From: Penicillium oxalicum
Taxonomy: Eukaryota > Ascomycota > Eurotiomycetes > Eurotiales > Aspergillaceae
NCBI RefSeq assembly: GCF_001723175.1
Contig: NC_064656.1
Span: 1,302,001-1,366,000 of the forward strand
Direction: 5' to 3'
DNA length: 64,000 nt
Below the pieces are notes generated by a model. The model saw nothing but the letters and a program-made list of their open reading frames with translations, did not search any database and was not told the origin of the DNA. Position numbers and translations under genes: made by a program. Each line of letters starts with the position of its first letter. Position 1 is the first letter of the stretch. Positions 27,486 to 38,073 of this stretch are shown one piece after another.

Positions 27486-29044
27486 CTATGCAGCCATGAG
27501 ATCGACAAACTCCGTCCACTTCTCCCCAAAACTCGCGTAGTAATCAGTGTCAAGGTGGGTAATGAAAACCTCATCGGCTACCCTACGCGCCTCTTTTACC
27601 AAATCGCGCAGACCCGACCCATCCTGGATGTCAGGAACCGAGTGGATCACGGCGCACAGTTGGCCGCGAGTGCTGTTCGGGATATCTGCGAACAGCTTAG
27701 CCCCCTGCCGCTCTTGGAACATGCCGTAGGTTCCTTCAAACACCACGGTCGAGTCTGCAGAGCTCAGATACCGAGAGTCGGGAACAGCCCCTGGATTATG
27801 CACCACCTGTATATTTTTCTGTTAGTCCTCATTCAGCTCGCATAAAATAACTCCAAGAGGCAGTCAAGCCATGCCCAAGGGGTTCAGATGTAGGAAATCT
27901 CAAGCGGGGGGCCATGGCAGCCAGGAAGAGAAGCCAAAAAAAGGCAAAAGAAATATTAACAGTATCAAAAAGGGGAGCAACTGTGCTCTGTGCAGAAGAA
28001 ATCGCCGAACATTTAAAAGTCGCATGGAAGTCACGAGAGCACGGGTGGCTTTCAGTATGTCGGGAGTATGCAAGGAGAGAGGTGTGGCAGAGCCATGGTC
28101 CCTGGAATCGAGACTCATGGTTTGGGGGGACAGGGGGAGAGAGGGGGGGAGGGCAACTTACAAAACCATCGGGACCAAATGCCTTCTGGCTTTTAACCAA
28201 GTCGGTCAAATTTTGCAGATAAGTGACAGCCTGATCGCTGAATTGCTGCGGTGTTTCGTCGAAGAAGATACCCTGAACAGTCAAGTTGGGATTGGATGAT
28301 TCACTCGGCCAGGCAGCATAAGTCTCGATATCCTTGCGCAGTAATGAGATGTTGCGCTGAGCATACGATGTATGCACATATCCCAATAGCCGAACATTAG
28401 AGTAAGATGCCAGCTTTGGTATCTCACGCGTATAGTTGGCATCAGGTAATGAGTCCGGCCCAGGACCATTCCCTGGGTTGATCACCACGGTAAAGTTGAC
28501 ATCGGGATGTGTGGAAATTCTGGTCACAACTTAGTAAAGTGAAATTTTATACCCTGCTGTGATTTTTTTACAATTCTCTCTTTGCGACGCGATAGCCCAG
28601 GATGCAACTAAATGTCCCATGCGGGGACTCCGTGTCTGCAGCACTATGTGGTAGCGCAATGCACGCCTAAAAAGGCTCAACAACAGGGTCTGGCGGCCTC
28701 ATTGCTGACTTGCAGAGCGTGAAAGCAGATTTTTGGGGGGAGGGGCGTAGTGGCGAGAATCCGGGTCATACTGTTAGGGGGGCTGGATGGAGTGAGAAGG
28801 ATGGGACCTACACATTTTCCAGCGGAGTCCAAGCCCCAGGAGCAGGGTAGACGTAGAGTGGCACAAAGACCTTGGACTTTGGACCCATACTGTTCTTTTT
28901 GCGGAGTGTGGTCACGACAACGGCCGGGATGATGGCAGCGCAGATGACAATGAAGGCAATTAAAGCCAAGAGAATTCGACAGCGTTTGGAGCGAAGGACT
29001 CCTCGTCTGTTCACGTGCTTTTCATCGGCAGCTGTTGTGGACAT
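27486..29044 (-). CDS. sph3: Sph3-like galactosaminogalactan hydrolase (GH135, spherulin-4 family)
   Basis: Retaining endo-hydrolase specific for N-acetylgalactosamine regions of GAG and required for GAG production in A. fumigatus. Exons complement(27486..27806, 28162..28519, 28812..29044), 303 residues. Splicing joins LENV to ISTHPDV and GPDGF to VVHNPG. An N-terminal basic/hydrophobic stretch (CRILLALIAFIVICAAIIPA, about residues 22-41) is a type II anchor. Catalytic residues expected for GH135 are in place: Asp165-Glu166 in GIFFDETP and Glu221 in VVFEGTY. A shared promoter region separates it from uge3. Confidence 0.94.
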
Positions 29045-30299
29045 GGTCACTTGCAAGTTGAAACTTAAGGGGGTTTGACCAAAAAACAATCGAAGTTTTG
29101 ACAGAGAGGAGAGAAGACCGTCGTTTGAAATAACGAGAAGTGGAGTTTGGAGAGCACTTCTCTTTTTTTTTTTCTTGGTTTTCTTTTTCCCATCCCAAGG
29201 TGCATATCCCGCGGTGCACGACAGACTACATGAGCCAGAGCTGACACTTGTCTGTTCATCCAATGCTAGAAGACATACGATCGTGGTACATCCTTGAATA
29301 GAAAGCCAACCAAAATGATGAAAAGACGGCCAAGGGACCAAGCTCTCAAAGCCATGTGCAGCAAGTGTTACAAAATCAAAAGGTTCGGGAAAAAAAAACA
29401 CAAATTTCTGAAAATTGCAACCATAAACAGCACTCAAACAGGAAGACAAAAATAATAATGGTTCAGAGTGAAAAAAATGAAATAAATTTAATTATTCAAT
29501 GGACCCAGATAATTCAACCCCAAAAATGATGTAGTCGGACTAATCGTTTGTGTCCGTTGCACCGCCCTAAAATAGACCCCGGCGGGTCTCGACCACCGAT
29601 CAGATGCAGTTTATGATTCTAGATGAGATGCAGCAATGAGTGGGTATATCCAGATCTAGCACAATACGGAAAACCACCCGAGTTCCCGAGCTATAGGTTT
29701 TCCCACTGTATGAAGCTTCACTCAGAGTGGAGGCGCTTAGAGCTTCCGGTACTGGAGAACTCGAGAACAGTCTCGAGGCGATCAAAGATCCAGCCGCATA
29801 CATGGTCCACCGTCCACGGGGATCTGGTTGACCTGTGGTCTGGTCTGGAAAGGTTCAGTGTGTCCTCATCGGCTTTTGCATCCAGGTGGTCCTCTTACCA
29901 TCTAACTGCGGGAGAAACTTTTAGAGGCAAATTTCTTTCCATTTTAGCCGGCTAGACGTTGTCACTCGTATAGGTCGATGCTGGCTTCGGAAGGGTTACA
30001 GTACATTAGTCTAGGAGCTAAACAAACACTACGGTGGATTGGGGCGAGGGCTAGATTCAAGGGTCCTTTTTTCGGTGTATAAAAATTTACTTGCTGGTCG
30101 GTATTCCCGGCTCCAAGGGTGGATCTTAGACACGGACGGGCTCAGTCTTATAAAGACTTTGCCCTTGGCTCGCTCCAGCATCGAAACATCATCTTCAAAA
30201 ACGATTTACTCTCGAGTCTTACTTTCTTCTGCAAGTCATTGATCTGACTTGTCCCTTTTCCTTTCTGATTGCTTCAACTATATATTTTTTCTGGGCATA
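29045..30299. promoter_or_regulatory. Divergent sph3/uge3 promoter region
   Basis: 1.26 kb between the two start codons. TATA-like boxes for uge3 are at 30078-30085 (TATAAAAA) and 30149-30154 (TATAAA), the latter about 145 nt before the ATG. Both follow a pyrimidine-rich context and precede a CT-rich leader. The arrangement suits co-regulation of hydrolase and epimerase. No open frame here is gene-like. Confidence 0.55.
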
Positions 30300-31586
30300 A
30301 TGGATTCTCTTCAACACTCTAACTCAAGCACGCCTCTGGAGAGTGAATCTCCAAGTGTCATCGATACCCCGGCCACGGAGTCTTCTATTTTGATCGATAA
30401 CATTGATGAGTTGCTCCGAAGACTTCCACAAGAGAATCAATGCATTCTCGTCACTGGTGGGTTGGGATTCATTGGGAGTCACACCTCTCTAGAGCTTCTG
30501 AAAGCCGGATACAATGTTATTGTGATCGACAACCTGAGCAACTCTTTCGAGGTTGTGTTCGACCGTATCAATCTCTTGGCTAAAAAGCACCACGAAAAAA
30601 ATGGCACAAGTATGCCAACATTGCGACTGCACGCTCACGACTACCGTGACACCTCCGCCCTGGAAGAACTCCTTCAGGAGTATCGCCTGCCCTCCCGCTG
30701 GGGCGCACCCAAGTCAAGAATCGCTGGTGTCATTCACTTCGCGGCTTATAAGGCTGTGGAGGAGAGCATCAAACATCCGCTCAAGTACTACGCCAACAAT
30801 GTGAGCGGTCTGATTGATTTTGCTTCGACGCTAGGCGATTTTGGCATCAAGACCTTCATCTTCTCTTCCTCGGCCACTGTTTACGGCACATTGGCTACTT
30901 CGGGCCTTCCCCTGAAGGAAGAGCTGTGTGTTCACAAGGAAGAGCGAGTCACCGATCACAATGGCCAGACCAAGACAGTACAGCCAGGATGCACTGGCAT
31001 CACCAACCCCTATGGCCGCACCAAGTGGATTTGCGAGACCATTCTGGCCGACCTTGCAGCCTCGGATCCTGAGTGGACTATTGTGGCCCTCCGTTACTTC
31101 AACCCTGTCGGATGTGACTCTTCTGGCCTTCTGGGAGAGGATCCGCGACAGGCACCCACCAACCTGCTCCCTGTGGTTGTCAAGGTGATGACCGGTCAAT
31201 ACGCCGAGCTCCAGATGTTTGGTACCGACTGGGAGACTTCCGATGGGACAGCCGTCCGTGACTTCATTCACGTCACCGATCTTGCTCGGGGTCACATCGC
31301 TGCCCTCAGCACTGCCAATGAGGGCAAGTTGCTTGAGAACTTCCGAACTTTCAATCTTGGCACAGGCTCCGGGAACTCTGTCATGGATGTTGTTTCCACC
31401 ATGGAGTCTGTCATTTCTCGGTCCATTCCCCGAAAGGCGGCGCCTCGCCGTGAGGGTGACGTTGGCTACTGTGTAGCAGTCGCCGACCGATCTCATCAAG
31501 AACTCAAATGGAAGACGGAGAAGTCATTGGAGGATGCTTGCAAGGACATTTGCACCTTCCTCGATGTCAGCGGACTTTCATCATGA
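30300..31586 (+). CDS. uge3: Uge3-like UDP-glucose/UDP-GlcNAc 4-epimerase
   Basis: Cytosolic NAD-dependent epimerase making UDP-Gal and UDP-GalNAc, the donor sugars for galactosaminogalactan. Single exon, 428 residues. Extended short-chain dehydrogenase fold: glycine-rich TGGLGFIGSH at about residue 57, catalytic Ser/Thr in FSSSATVYG, YGRTK (Tyr-x3-Lys), RYFNPVG and the galE-type RDFIHVTDLARGH. An N-terminal extension of about 50 Ser/Pro/Glu-rich residues precedes the Rossmann motif, longer than in typical GalE. ATG 30300 is the first Met; the frame upstream opens only from a TTG. It closes the GAG cluster. Confidence 0.96.
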   Translation: MDSLQHSNSSTPLESESPSVIDTPATESSILIDNIDELLRRLPQENQCILVTGGLGFIGSHTSLELLKAGYNVIVIDNLSNSFEVVFDRINLLAKKHHEKNGTSMPTLRLHAHDYRDTSALEELLQEYRLPSRWGAPKSRIAGVIHFAAYKAVEESIKHPLKYYANNVSGLIDFASTLGDFGIKTFIFSSSATVYGTLATSGLPLKEELCVHKEERVTDHNGQTKTVQPGCTGITNPYGRTKWICETILADLAASDPEWTIVALRYFNPVGCDSSGLLGEDPRQAPTNLLPVVVKVMTGQYAELQMFGTDWETSDGTAVRDFIHVTDLARGHIAALSTANEGKLLENFRTFNLGTGSGNSVMDVVSTMESVISRSIPRKAAPRREGDVGYCVAVADRSHQELKWKTEKSLEDACKDICTFLDVSGLSS

Positions 31587-32513
31587 TCGAATGCGGGCTT
31601 CGTTTCCTTCAGTTAAAAGCAGCCTGGTTTTCCACGGTTGCACCCTGTTTCTGTTTCTCCCTTTCATCTTCTTGTTCAAGCCTGCAGGTTTTCCATTTTA
31701 TTCCCCATTTTTCGGAGTCGGCGTTTCATCGGGATGAAGTTTTGATATGTCATTCAAATTAATGACTTGATGTTTCTTCCTTTCTTTTTTTTGTTTATTT
31801 CTGGTAACAATGTTGACCTGACGCATGGCATTGTTAATTTCATCATCTGGTTTCCAGATCTTTCTTCAAATTCTTGACTTACCGGGAGTAATCTGATTCT
31901 TATGTGAGTATCTGCAGATTTGATTACCAGTATTTAATGAGAGCTTCGAATTGCATACAGGTGGTCACAGTAACAATCGATGAGTATCGCGAGGTGATGA
32001 CTTGAGTAATCCTACCAGTTTCCTCCGACTGCCCTTATACGAGAAGTGAGATTCTTCATGACATGTACACGCAGGGTGACCGCTTACTGGCTAAATCCAC
32101 GGACCAAAGGGTAGCTGCTTTCTTGAGCTGTTGACACAAGTCGAACTTGAGCTTTACGAGATAATTCCGCTTTCCTTCGCTACGAATCAACCATTCACTC
32201 AGGATACCTTTGAAAATCAAATGGTATTACGTATGTTGGCTTGACAGGCCTAACAAAGCTCAATCCGGGCCTCTCGTTATATTCGCCTCGGAGGAACAGA
32301 ACCGAGTAAAGTCGTTGCGGCCCAAGTGATGATCGATCGTATCACGTGACACTCTCCGGCTTGGCATCATTCCCGCGCCGCAGTTTTCTGCCTCGTAGGC
32401 CGCGCGCTTTTGAACCTCAAGCCAGTCGATTCACCCAGCGAGCAATCCAGTCGATCTGGGTTGAGTGACACTTTGTTTCCCTGTACTTGTTCTCGCTCAG
32501 AAAGCTCTTCACA
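31587..32513. other. uge3 3' region and mrpl37 promoter
   Basis: 0.9 kb containing the uge3 3' untranslated region (T-rich at about 31780-31800) and the upstream region of the mitochondrial ribosomal protein gene. No gene seen. Confidence 0.5.
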
Positions 32514-33335
32514 ATGATTTGCAGAAGTTGTCGGACGACCATGTTGTCTCGACTCAACCAGACACATGCCGTCTCATGGACCACATCAACAGCTGCGCGA
32601 CAAATGCCAGTCGCACTTCGCACCCAATTCCGAAGCTACAGCGATAAAGCCGCCCATCCCTCCGTGGCTGCACCTTCTCCTTCTCCCGCGCCTCGCCAGC
32701 CAACCGCCGGTGGTGATACCACTCCTTCCGCCATCTCCTCCGCTACCCCAGGCGTCTCCCAGCCTCTGAGCACCCCAGAGGGCGTTCACACCGACGCAAA
32801 TCCCACCGCCCCTGCCAAGCCTGTCGTTGAGCGCCCACCTAGCAGCTGTCCCGCTGGCACGAAGATGAACGGCCTGAACTATTTCAAGAACAAGCCGGAT
32901 ATCGTTGCGAAGGAAGACTCAGAGTACCCGGACTGGTTGTGGGATCTGCTCGGTGATGCAAGCAAGCAATCCAAGAAGGACAAGGGCGGCGTCGACCCTA
33001 GCAGTATGTATTCCAGCCCCAGGTCATGACCCAGACTAGGTTGGTGTTTACTAATTATGTGAACCTTTTTTCCCCCTTGTCCAGCCCTCAACAAAAAGCA
33101 ACGGAAACGCTACGAGAAGAAGTTGGCCGCTCGCACTGGGCCACTTGCCCAGAAGATCCCTGCGCATCACCAATCGTTCGATATCACGCCCGCCTCTTAC
33201 AACCGTGAGGCTCCCTCCGAGGATACCTTCGCCGATGCTGCGAGCGGCCTGGACCAGCGACATGAGGTGACGAAGAGCGCTCGGGAAGCGCGACGAAAGG
33301 CTATCAAGGAATCCAACTTCCTTCGTGGCTTGTAA
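32514..33335 (+). CDS. mrpl37: Mitochondrial large-subunit ribosomal protein L37 (mL54 family)
   Basis: Component of the mitochondrial ribosome large subunit. Exons 32514..33003 and 33085..33335 with a GTATGT donor and CCAG acceptor, 246 residues. The N-terminus is rich in Arg/Ser/Thr with few acids and reads as a mitochondrial presequence. A Pro/Ser/Ala-rich spacer (about 48-112) follows. The conserved core has CPAGTKMNGLNYFKNKPD, EYPDWLWDLL and, after the intron, LNKKQRKRYEKKLA. A C-terminal Lys/Arg-rich helix ends in SNFLRGL. Upstream frame extension starts at non-ATG codons only. Family assignment is from these motifs; yeast Mrpl37 is shorter and lacks the long Pro-rich spacer. Confidence 0.88.
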
Positions 33336-33673
33336 ATATGACGAAATCGGCCTTGCATGTGTCATTACATCTTTCGACCTCTTCTATAGCCATGCCATTT
33401 AGCGGAATCGGGCCATGTCTCAGACTGGACAAGGTAGCGGATCTCAGAAAACACGCGAAGGCCACACACCCGGTGGCTTCGACATGTATTACTACATTTT
33501 GCTGTTTCTTTTTACTTTCTTTCTGGGGGCAGAAAAGGAGCTGTATTTTCAACTACTTATTCTTTGGCATTAATGACCACTTTCCCACGGACAAGCAATA
33601 GTAACAGCCAAGGCTTAGGCTAGACACGCCCCAAATGATCAAAATCCGCTGCCAATGGCGCTATTCAATCAGT

Positions 33674-34542
33674 CTAAGCAGAGGCCTGAGGTATAGGCCA
33701 CTCCTTGTCTTCGCCTTGACCGTTGATCCACGGCTTGCAAGCTTCCCAAAGAGCCCGGAGCTCCCCATTGCCGATAGACATCAGTCTTTCAAACGAGCCC
33801 TGATCAATCCGTTCAAAGAAGGCAATGAGGCTAGCCAGATACAAGTCTGCAAATCCCGGGGTCTCGCCCTCAAAGAAGGGACCCTTTTTGCCCTCTCGAC
33901 CACGCAACATGGTAACCAGGGTTCCGATGTTGTCATCGACCTGCTTCCAAATTTCGTCGATCGCACCCTGATCGGTCGGTCGCACTTCAGACAATGGCTT
34001 ACCGAAAATCTTGGACCGGCTTTCGACAAAGTACTCCTTGCCTCGTGGGTCCATGTAGCCTGCCACTTGGGGAACGATCAGTTCCCTTAGCGCTGGGCTC
34101 ATTCCGCCCGCGATCTTGACCACAGCCATGAGCAAGGCGTAGCTGGCGTCGCCGCTCGGGAAGAGCGGTTTTGATGGGAATGCCTTGTCGAGGTGCATCA
34201 CGATGGGCAACGAGTCCATCATCGCACCGTGAGGGTTGGAAGTCACGGACGACTTGTGGACAATGGCGGGCAAGGTGTACGCGAATCCCGACTCATTTGG
34301 CTCGAGCTCAAACCCTTTGATCAATGGGGCGATATCCGGGTACGAGATCCAGCTTTGAGTGTACGGAATGCCCTTGAAGTTCAAGACTGAGCGGACTTTG
34401 ATGGTGTTGGGCGACCATGACTTTTGTGCTCCTATCACAGTTGACTCATGATTAGCATCCTTACTCGTGTGCGGGGCATGGTAAACATACCGGGGAGAGT
34501 GGAGATGATGTCAAAGAAATGGACAGGCTCAGAGGTCGACAT
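33674..34542 (-). CDS. Glutathione S-transferase-like protein
   Basis: Probable glutathione-dependent transferase of a fungal class with unknown substrate. Exons complement(33674..34431, 34491..34542), 269 residues. The first exon gives MSTSEPVHFFDIISTLP and is joined across a 59-nt intron (GTATGT donor) to GAQKSWSPNT. A thioredoxin-like N-terminal half contains KVRSVLNFKGIPYTQSWISY and a cis-Pro region TLPAIVH, then DSLPIVMHLD. The helical C-terminal half has FFEGETPGFADLYLASLIAF, matching the GST C-domain Asp-containing helix motif. The active-site Ser/Cys is not obvious, so the class is unassigned. It is divergent from the phospholipase gene. Confidence 0.8.
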
Positions 34543-35546
34543 TTTGCCGATTTCTCGATGCTTCGTAGGTGGCAAAAAGAAAGGGATGCTCGATATGCTT
34601 TCAGAGAGACGTCAAAGAGTCAATTTATCAGTGTTTCTCTCTGTTGACGAAGACACTGATGATGATCTCGGCTCTTGGACTCCAAACTGGTGCTGGAGGA
34701 GGTGGAGACGGTCCCGTCCCTGCTTTATCGCCGACACAGCCTCCAGTCAGAGTCATTTCCACGCGCCTCGGACTTGATTGTGATGTTTAATTCCGTCTCA
34801 CCGAAGCAAAAAGCGTCAGTTGTCTCGTGGCATTCATCAGTAGTCTGCATCACTGTATTGGTAAGCAATCTCGCTGGCTGACGGCCCATTGGTTACCGAT
34901 CGCGGGCCGCGAGTAGTTCTGCCTGATTGTGTATCTCAAAGAGTCGTAGCTCATGAGTCACTTTGAGACAAAAGTTCAACAGACGCTTCAAGGCAACAAG
35001 ATGTCACCCCGAATGGGAAGGTTGTCAGAGGGGGGGAAGGCCCCCTGTAATTAGCGAGAGGCATATAGGCCTACGCAGTCAGTTTCGCTTCACGATCAAC
35101 TCGTTGACAGCAGAGCCGCCGAGACTCGGCTATGGAGCCACGTTGAGTGTGGAGTGTGGAGTCGAGAACGTGCCAAAACAACATACAGTTGACCGCTTGG
35201 GTAAACATCTTCAAACTTTTCGTCTGCTGTCATTCTCCAACACGTCCGTGTGCGCTCAACGTAGGCCAACGACTTGATCTTCCATTGCCGTGTCTCTCCA
35301 TCCATTCAGACACACATTTGTGCAACGTCGGAGCTATTCTTTGACCTGCCCCTCTTCGTGTTGCACTTGCGAATCATTCCGACGGAAAGGTGGGGGAGGC
35401 CTTTAGCTGACCATTGAAGTAGCCCGACTCGAGTTAGCAAGACCCCTGCACGAGTTGGACCTGGCCACTGGATTTGGCAAACGCCGCTGGAGCCTGGCTT
35501 TGATTTGAATGCGTGGAGAAAAAAAAATCAGATTTTAGATCGAAAT
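34543..35546. promoter_or_regulatory. Divergent GST/phospholipase C intergenic region
   Basis: 1.0 kb between two divergent start codons. It must hold both promoters; I found no convincing TATA box or gene in it. Confidence 0.45.
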
Positions 35547-38073
35547 ATGGAGGAAGTTCACATATTGGTTGACCGAGCCCGGCAGCTCACCCTACACCGG
35601 TCCAAAGAGAATCACGTGGATCAATTCGACGAGACGGTCGATCGTCACATCCAAGAGATTTACCACGCAATCTGTTCGTCGGAAGGCCTGAAGAGGAAGT
35701 TTCTGAATTATACGCAGAATGAACTGGGACCCAAGGACCGGCCCGTTTCGGAGTCATTGGAGTCACTCGACGCATTTCGAGGATACATGAGAAGCGTCAA
35801 ATCGTGCGCCGAAGGGCCGCTCGCGGAATTGGACACGCAGTATTCACTCTCCAACTATTTCGTGTCTTCGAGTCACAATACCTACTTGACGGGTAATCAG
35901 CTGTACAGCGACGCCGCTGCAGGCGCGTATACGTCCGTAAGCAGAAGCTCCTTACCCTTCGTCATCATATCGACCGAGTGGATCACGGAGCCGCTGGCTA
36001 GCTGTGGTACTGACCAGGCCCCGGTAGCTAACGGTCTCTCGGTATAGGTCCTCCTCCGCGGATGTCGGTCTGTCGAGATTGACGTCTGGGATGGCGAAAC
36101 GGACGATTCAGACTCAAGCGATAGTGACGACAGCAGCAGTGATGATGAAGCAGATGCCAACAAGACAGACTCATCAAATCCCTTGAAGAAGATGAAGGCC
36201 AAAGTTACAACCCAAGGCAATTCTGAAAAGCCCGAAGGTGGATCTCGAAGCATCAAAAGCAGACTGGGCGACGCTTTCCGCCGCAAGTCGGCCAAAAAGC
36301 CAACCTCAAGCACTCAAGAAACAGCTGCGGGTGACGGATCAAAGGACCAGAGCCTACGTCGCGGTGAGCCCCGAGTTCTCCATGGCTATACTTTGACCAA
36401 AGCCACCTCGTTCCGCTCCATCTGTGAGGCAATTCGAGATAGTGCTTTCGTTACCAGCGATTTTCCAGTCATTGTAAGCTTGGAAGTTCATTGTTCATTG
36501 GAACAGCAGCAGGTCATGGTTGATATCATGCGAGAGGCATGGAAGGGCCTTTTGGTAGACGACACAGACTCTTCACCTGAACAGCTTCCAAAATTGGAGG
36601 ACTTGAAGAAAAAGATTTTGATCAAGGCCAAGTCTGCCCCTTTCAGTAGCACTGCTGCGAAAGAGGAATTGATCGAGACAATTCCCAAGGAGAACGCTGC
36701 AGTGCTGCCTGAAGAAGATGCCCACAAGGCTGCGAAGCCGTCGAAGATCTTGGAGGCTTTATCGAACATGGCTGTGTACACCAAAGCTTTCTCATTCAGT
36801 CATTTTGACCAACCGGGTAAGTTCTCCGCGCACTCGATCAGAAGAAGAATGCTGACAATGCAAGCAGAGGCCAAGTATCCAGGCCATATTTTTTCTCTCT
36901 CGGAGAAGGCTTGTCAGGATGAGCACATGAATCAGCGGGAGCGCCTATTTGAGCATAATCGCTCTTCATTTATGCGTATCTACCCCTACGCATTGCGGGT
37001 CAATTCTTCCAATCTTGACCCATCCTTCTGTTGGCGTCGGGGAGCGCAGCTGGTGGCTCTTAACTGGCAGAACCTCGACAAAGCAATGATGCTTAATCAT
37101 GGCATGTTTCACACTTCTCCTGGCTGGGTCTTGAAGCCCGATGGATATCGCAGCGGCGAGAACAACGTTTCTGTCGCTCCCCACCACACTCTAGACCTTG
37201 TGGTGGAAGTATTCGCTGCACAAGATTTATCCCTGCCACCTGGCGACGACAACGTGAAGGGGTTTAAGCCATATGTCAACTGCCAGCTGCATGTTGAGGA
37301 GCCGGACAGTCCGGTGGCTGTGGGTCATGATGATGCCAGCTCTGATTCTGAGAAGAGCAGCTTTCGTCGCTGTACCAAGAGTGCATCTGGTGTGAACCCC
37401 GACTTTGGAGGCCAACAATTGATTTTCCCCACCGTGAAAGGGGTTGTAGAAGAGCTGAGTTTTATCAGGTTAGTACCCTATTTCCGCCCCTTCACCCTTG
37501 GTGGGTTTCCTCTGCCTTCAATTGTTGCCGTCTTTCCTGGTCTCCGGGGGTCTTGCATCCAAGCCTTGTCCTTCATAAGAGGTCTTCTCCCTCTAAAGCA
37601 CAAATTTGGCGATGATGTGCACGAAAGCTTGCAACTCGCATGTGCGGACTTGAGAATTGCTTTTTTCCCCCTTCCAAACAGCCTGGTGCTCCGGCTTCGC
37701 GGACCGAATGGCCGAGGTACACTAGAATGCTGGCCGTTACGTGATGTTGATTCGGGCTGGATCGGCGCTTGAGTGACAGCGCGAGTGGACACGCCGCGCG
37801 CGCACCGTTTCCATTCTCCACGCTTTTTGCAAATCACGTTTGGGGGGCGGGCTACTGGAAATCCGCAGTGAGTGTCTCAATGCTAACTCACGTCACTCTG
37901 TACTTAGGTTCAAAATCAAGGACGATGAAATCGGGCGCGACTCGTTGGCAGCATGGGCTTGCATTCGGCTCGATCGACTGCGTGAGGGATATCGATTCGT
38001 CCAACTTTACGACCGTACTGGCGAGCAGTCTGGGGGATTGCTATTGATCCGTGTCCAGAAACAAGCGTCCTAG
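35547..38073 (+). CDS. Phosphoinositide-specific phospholipase C
   Basis: Hydrolyses PI(4,5)P2 to IP3 and diacylglycerol in calcium signalling at the membrane. Exons 35547..35936, 36048..36816, 36868..37468, 37908..38073, 641 residues. X domain: SSSHNTYLTGNQL with catalytic His110, GCRSVEIDVWDG with Ca2+ ligands, second catalytic His in RVLHGYTLT, and VIVSLEVHC. A very acidic Ser/Asp insert lies between the two X halves (about residues 145-170). Y domain: FMRIYPYALRVNSSN and QLVALNWQN. C2 domain: from about residue 475, split by the last intron. No EF-hand or PH domain is seen before X. ATG 35547 is preferred; upstream in-frame extension relies on TTG. The third exon boundary removes a 51-nt intron that is in frame and stop-free. 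Confidence 0.92.
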
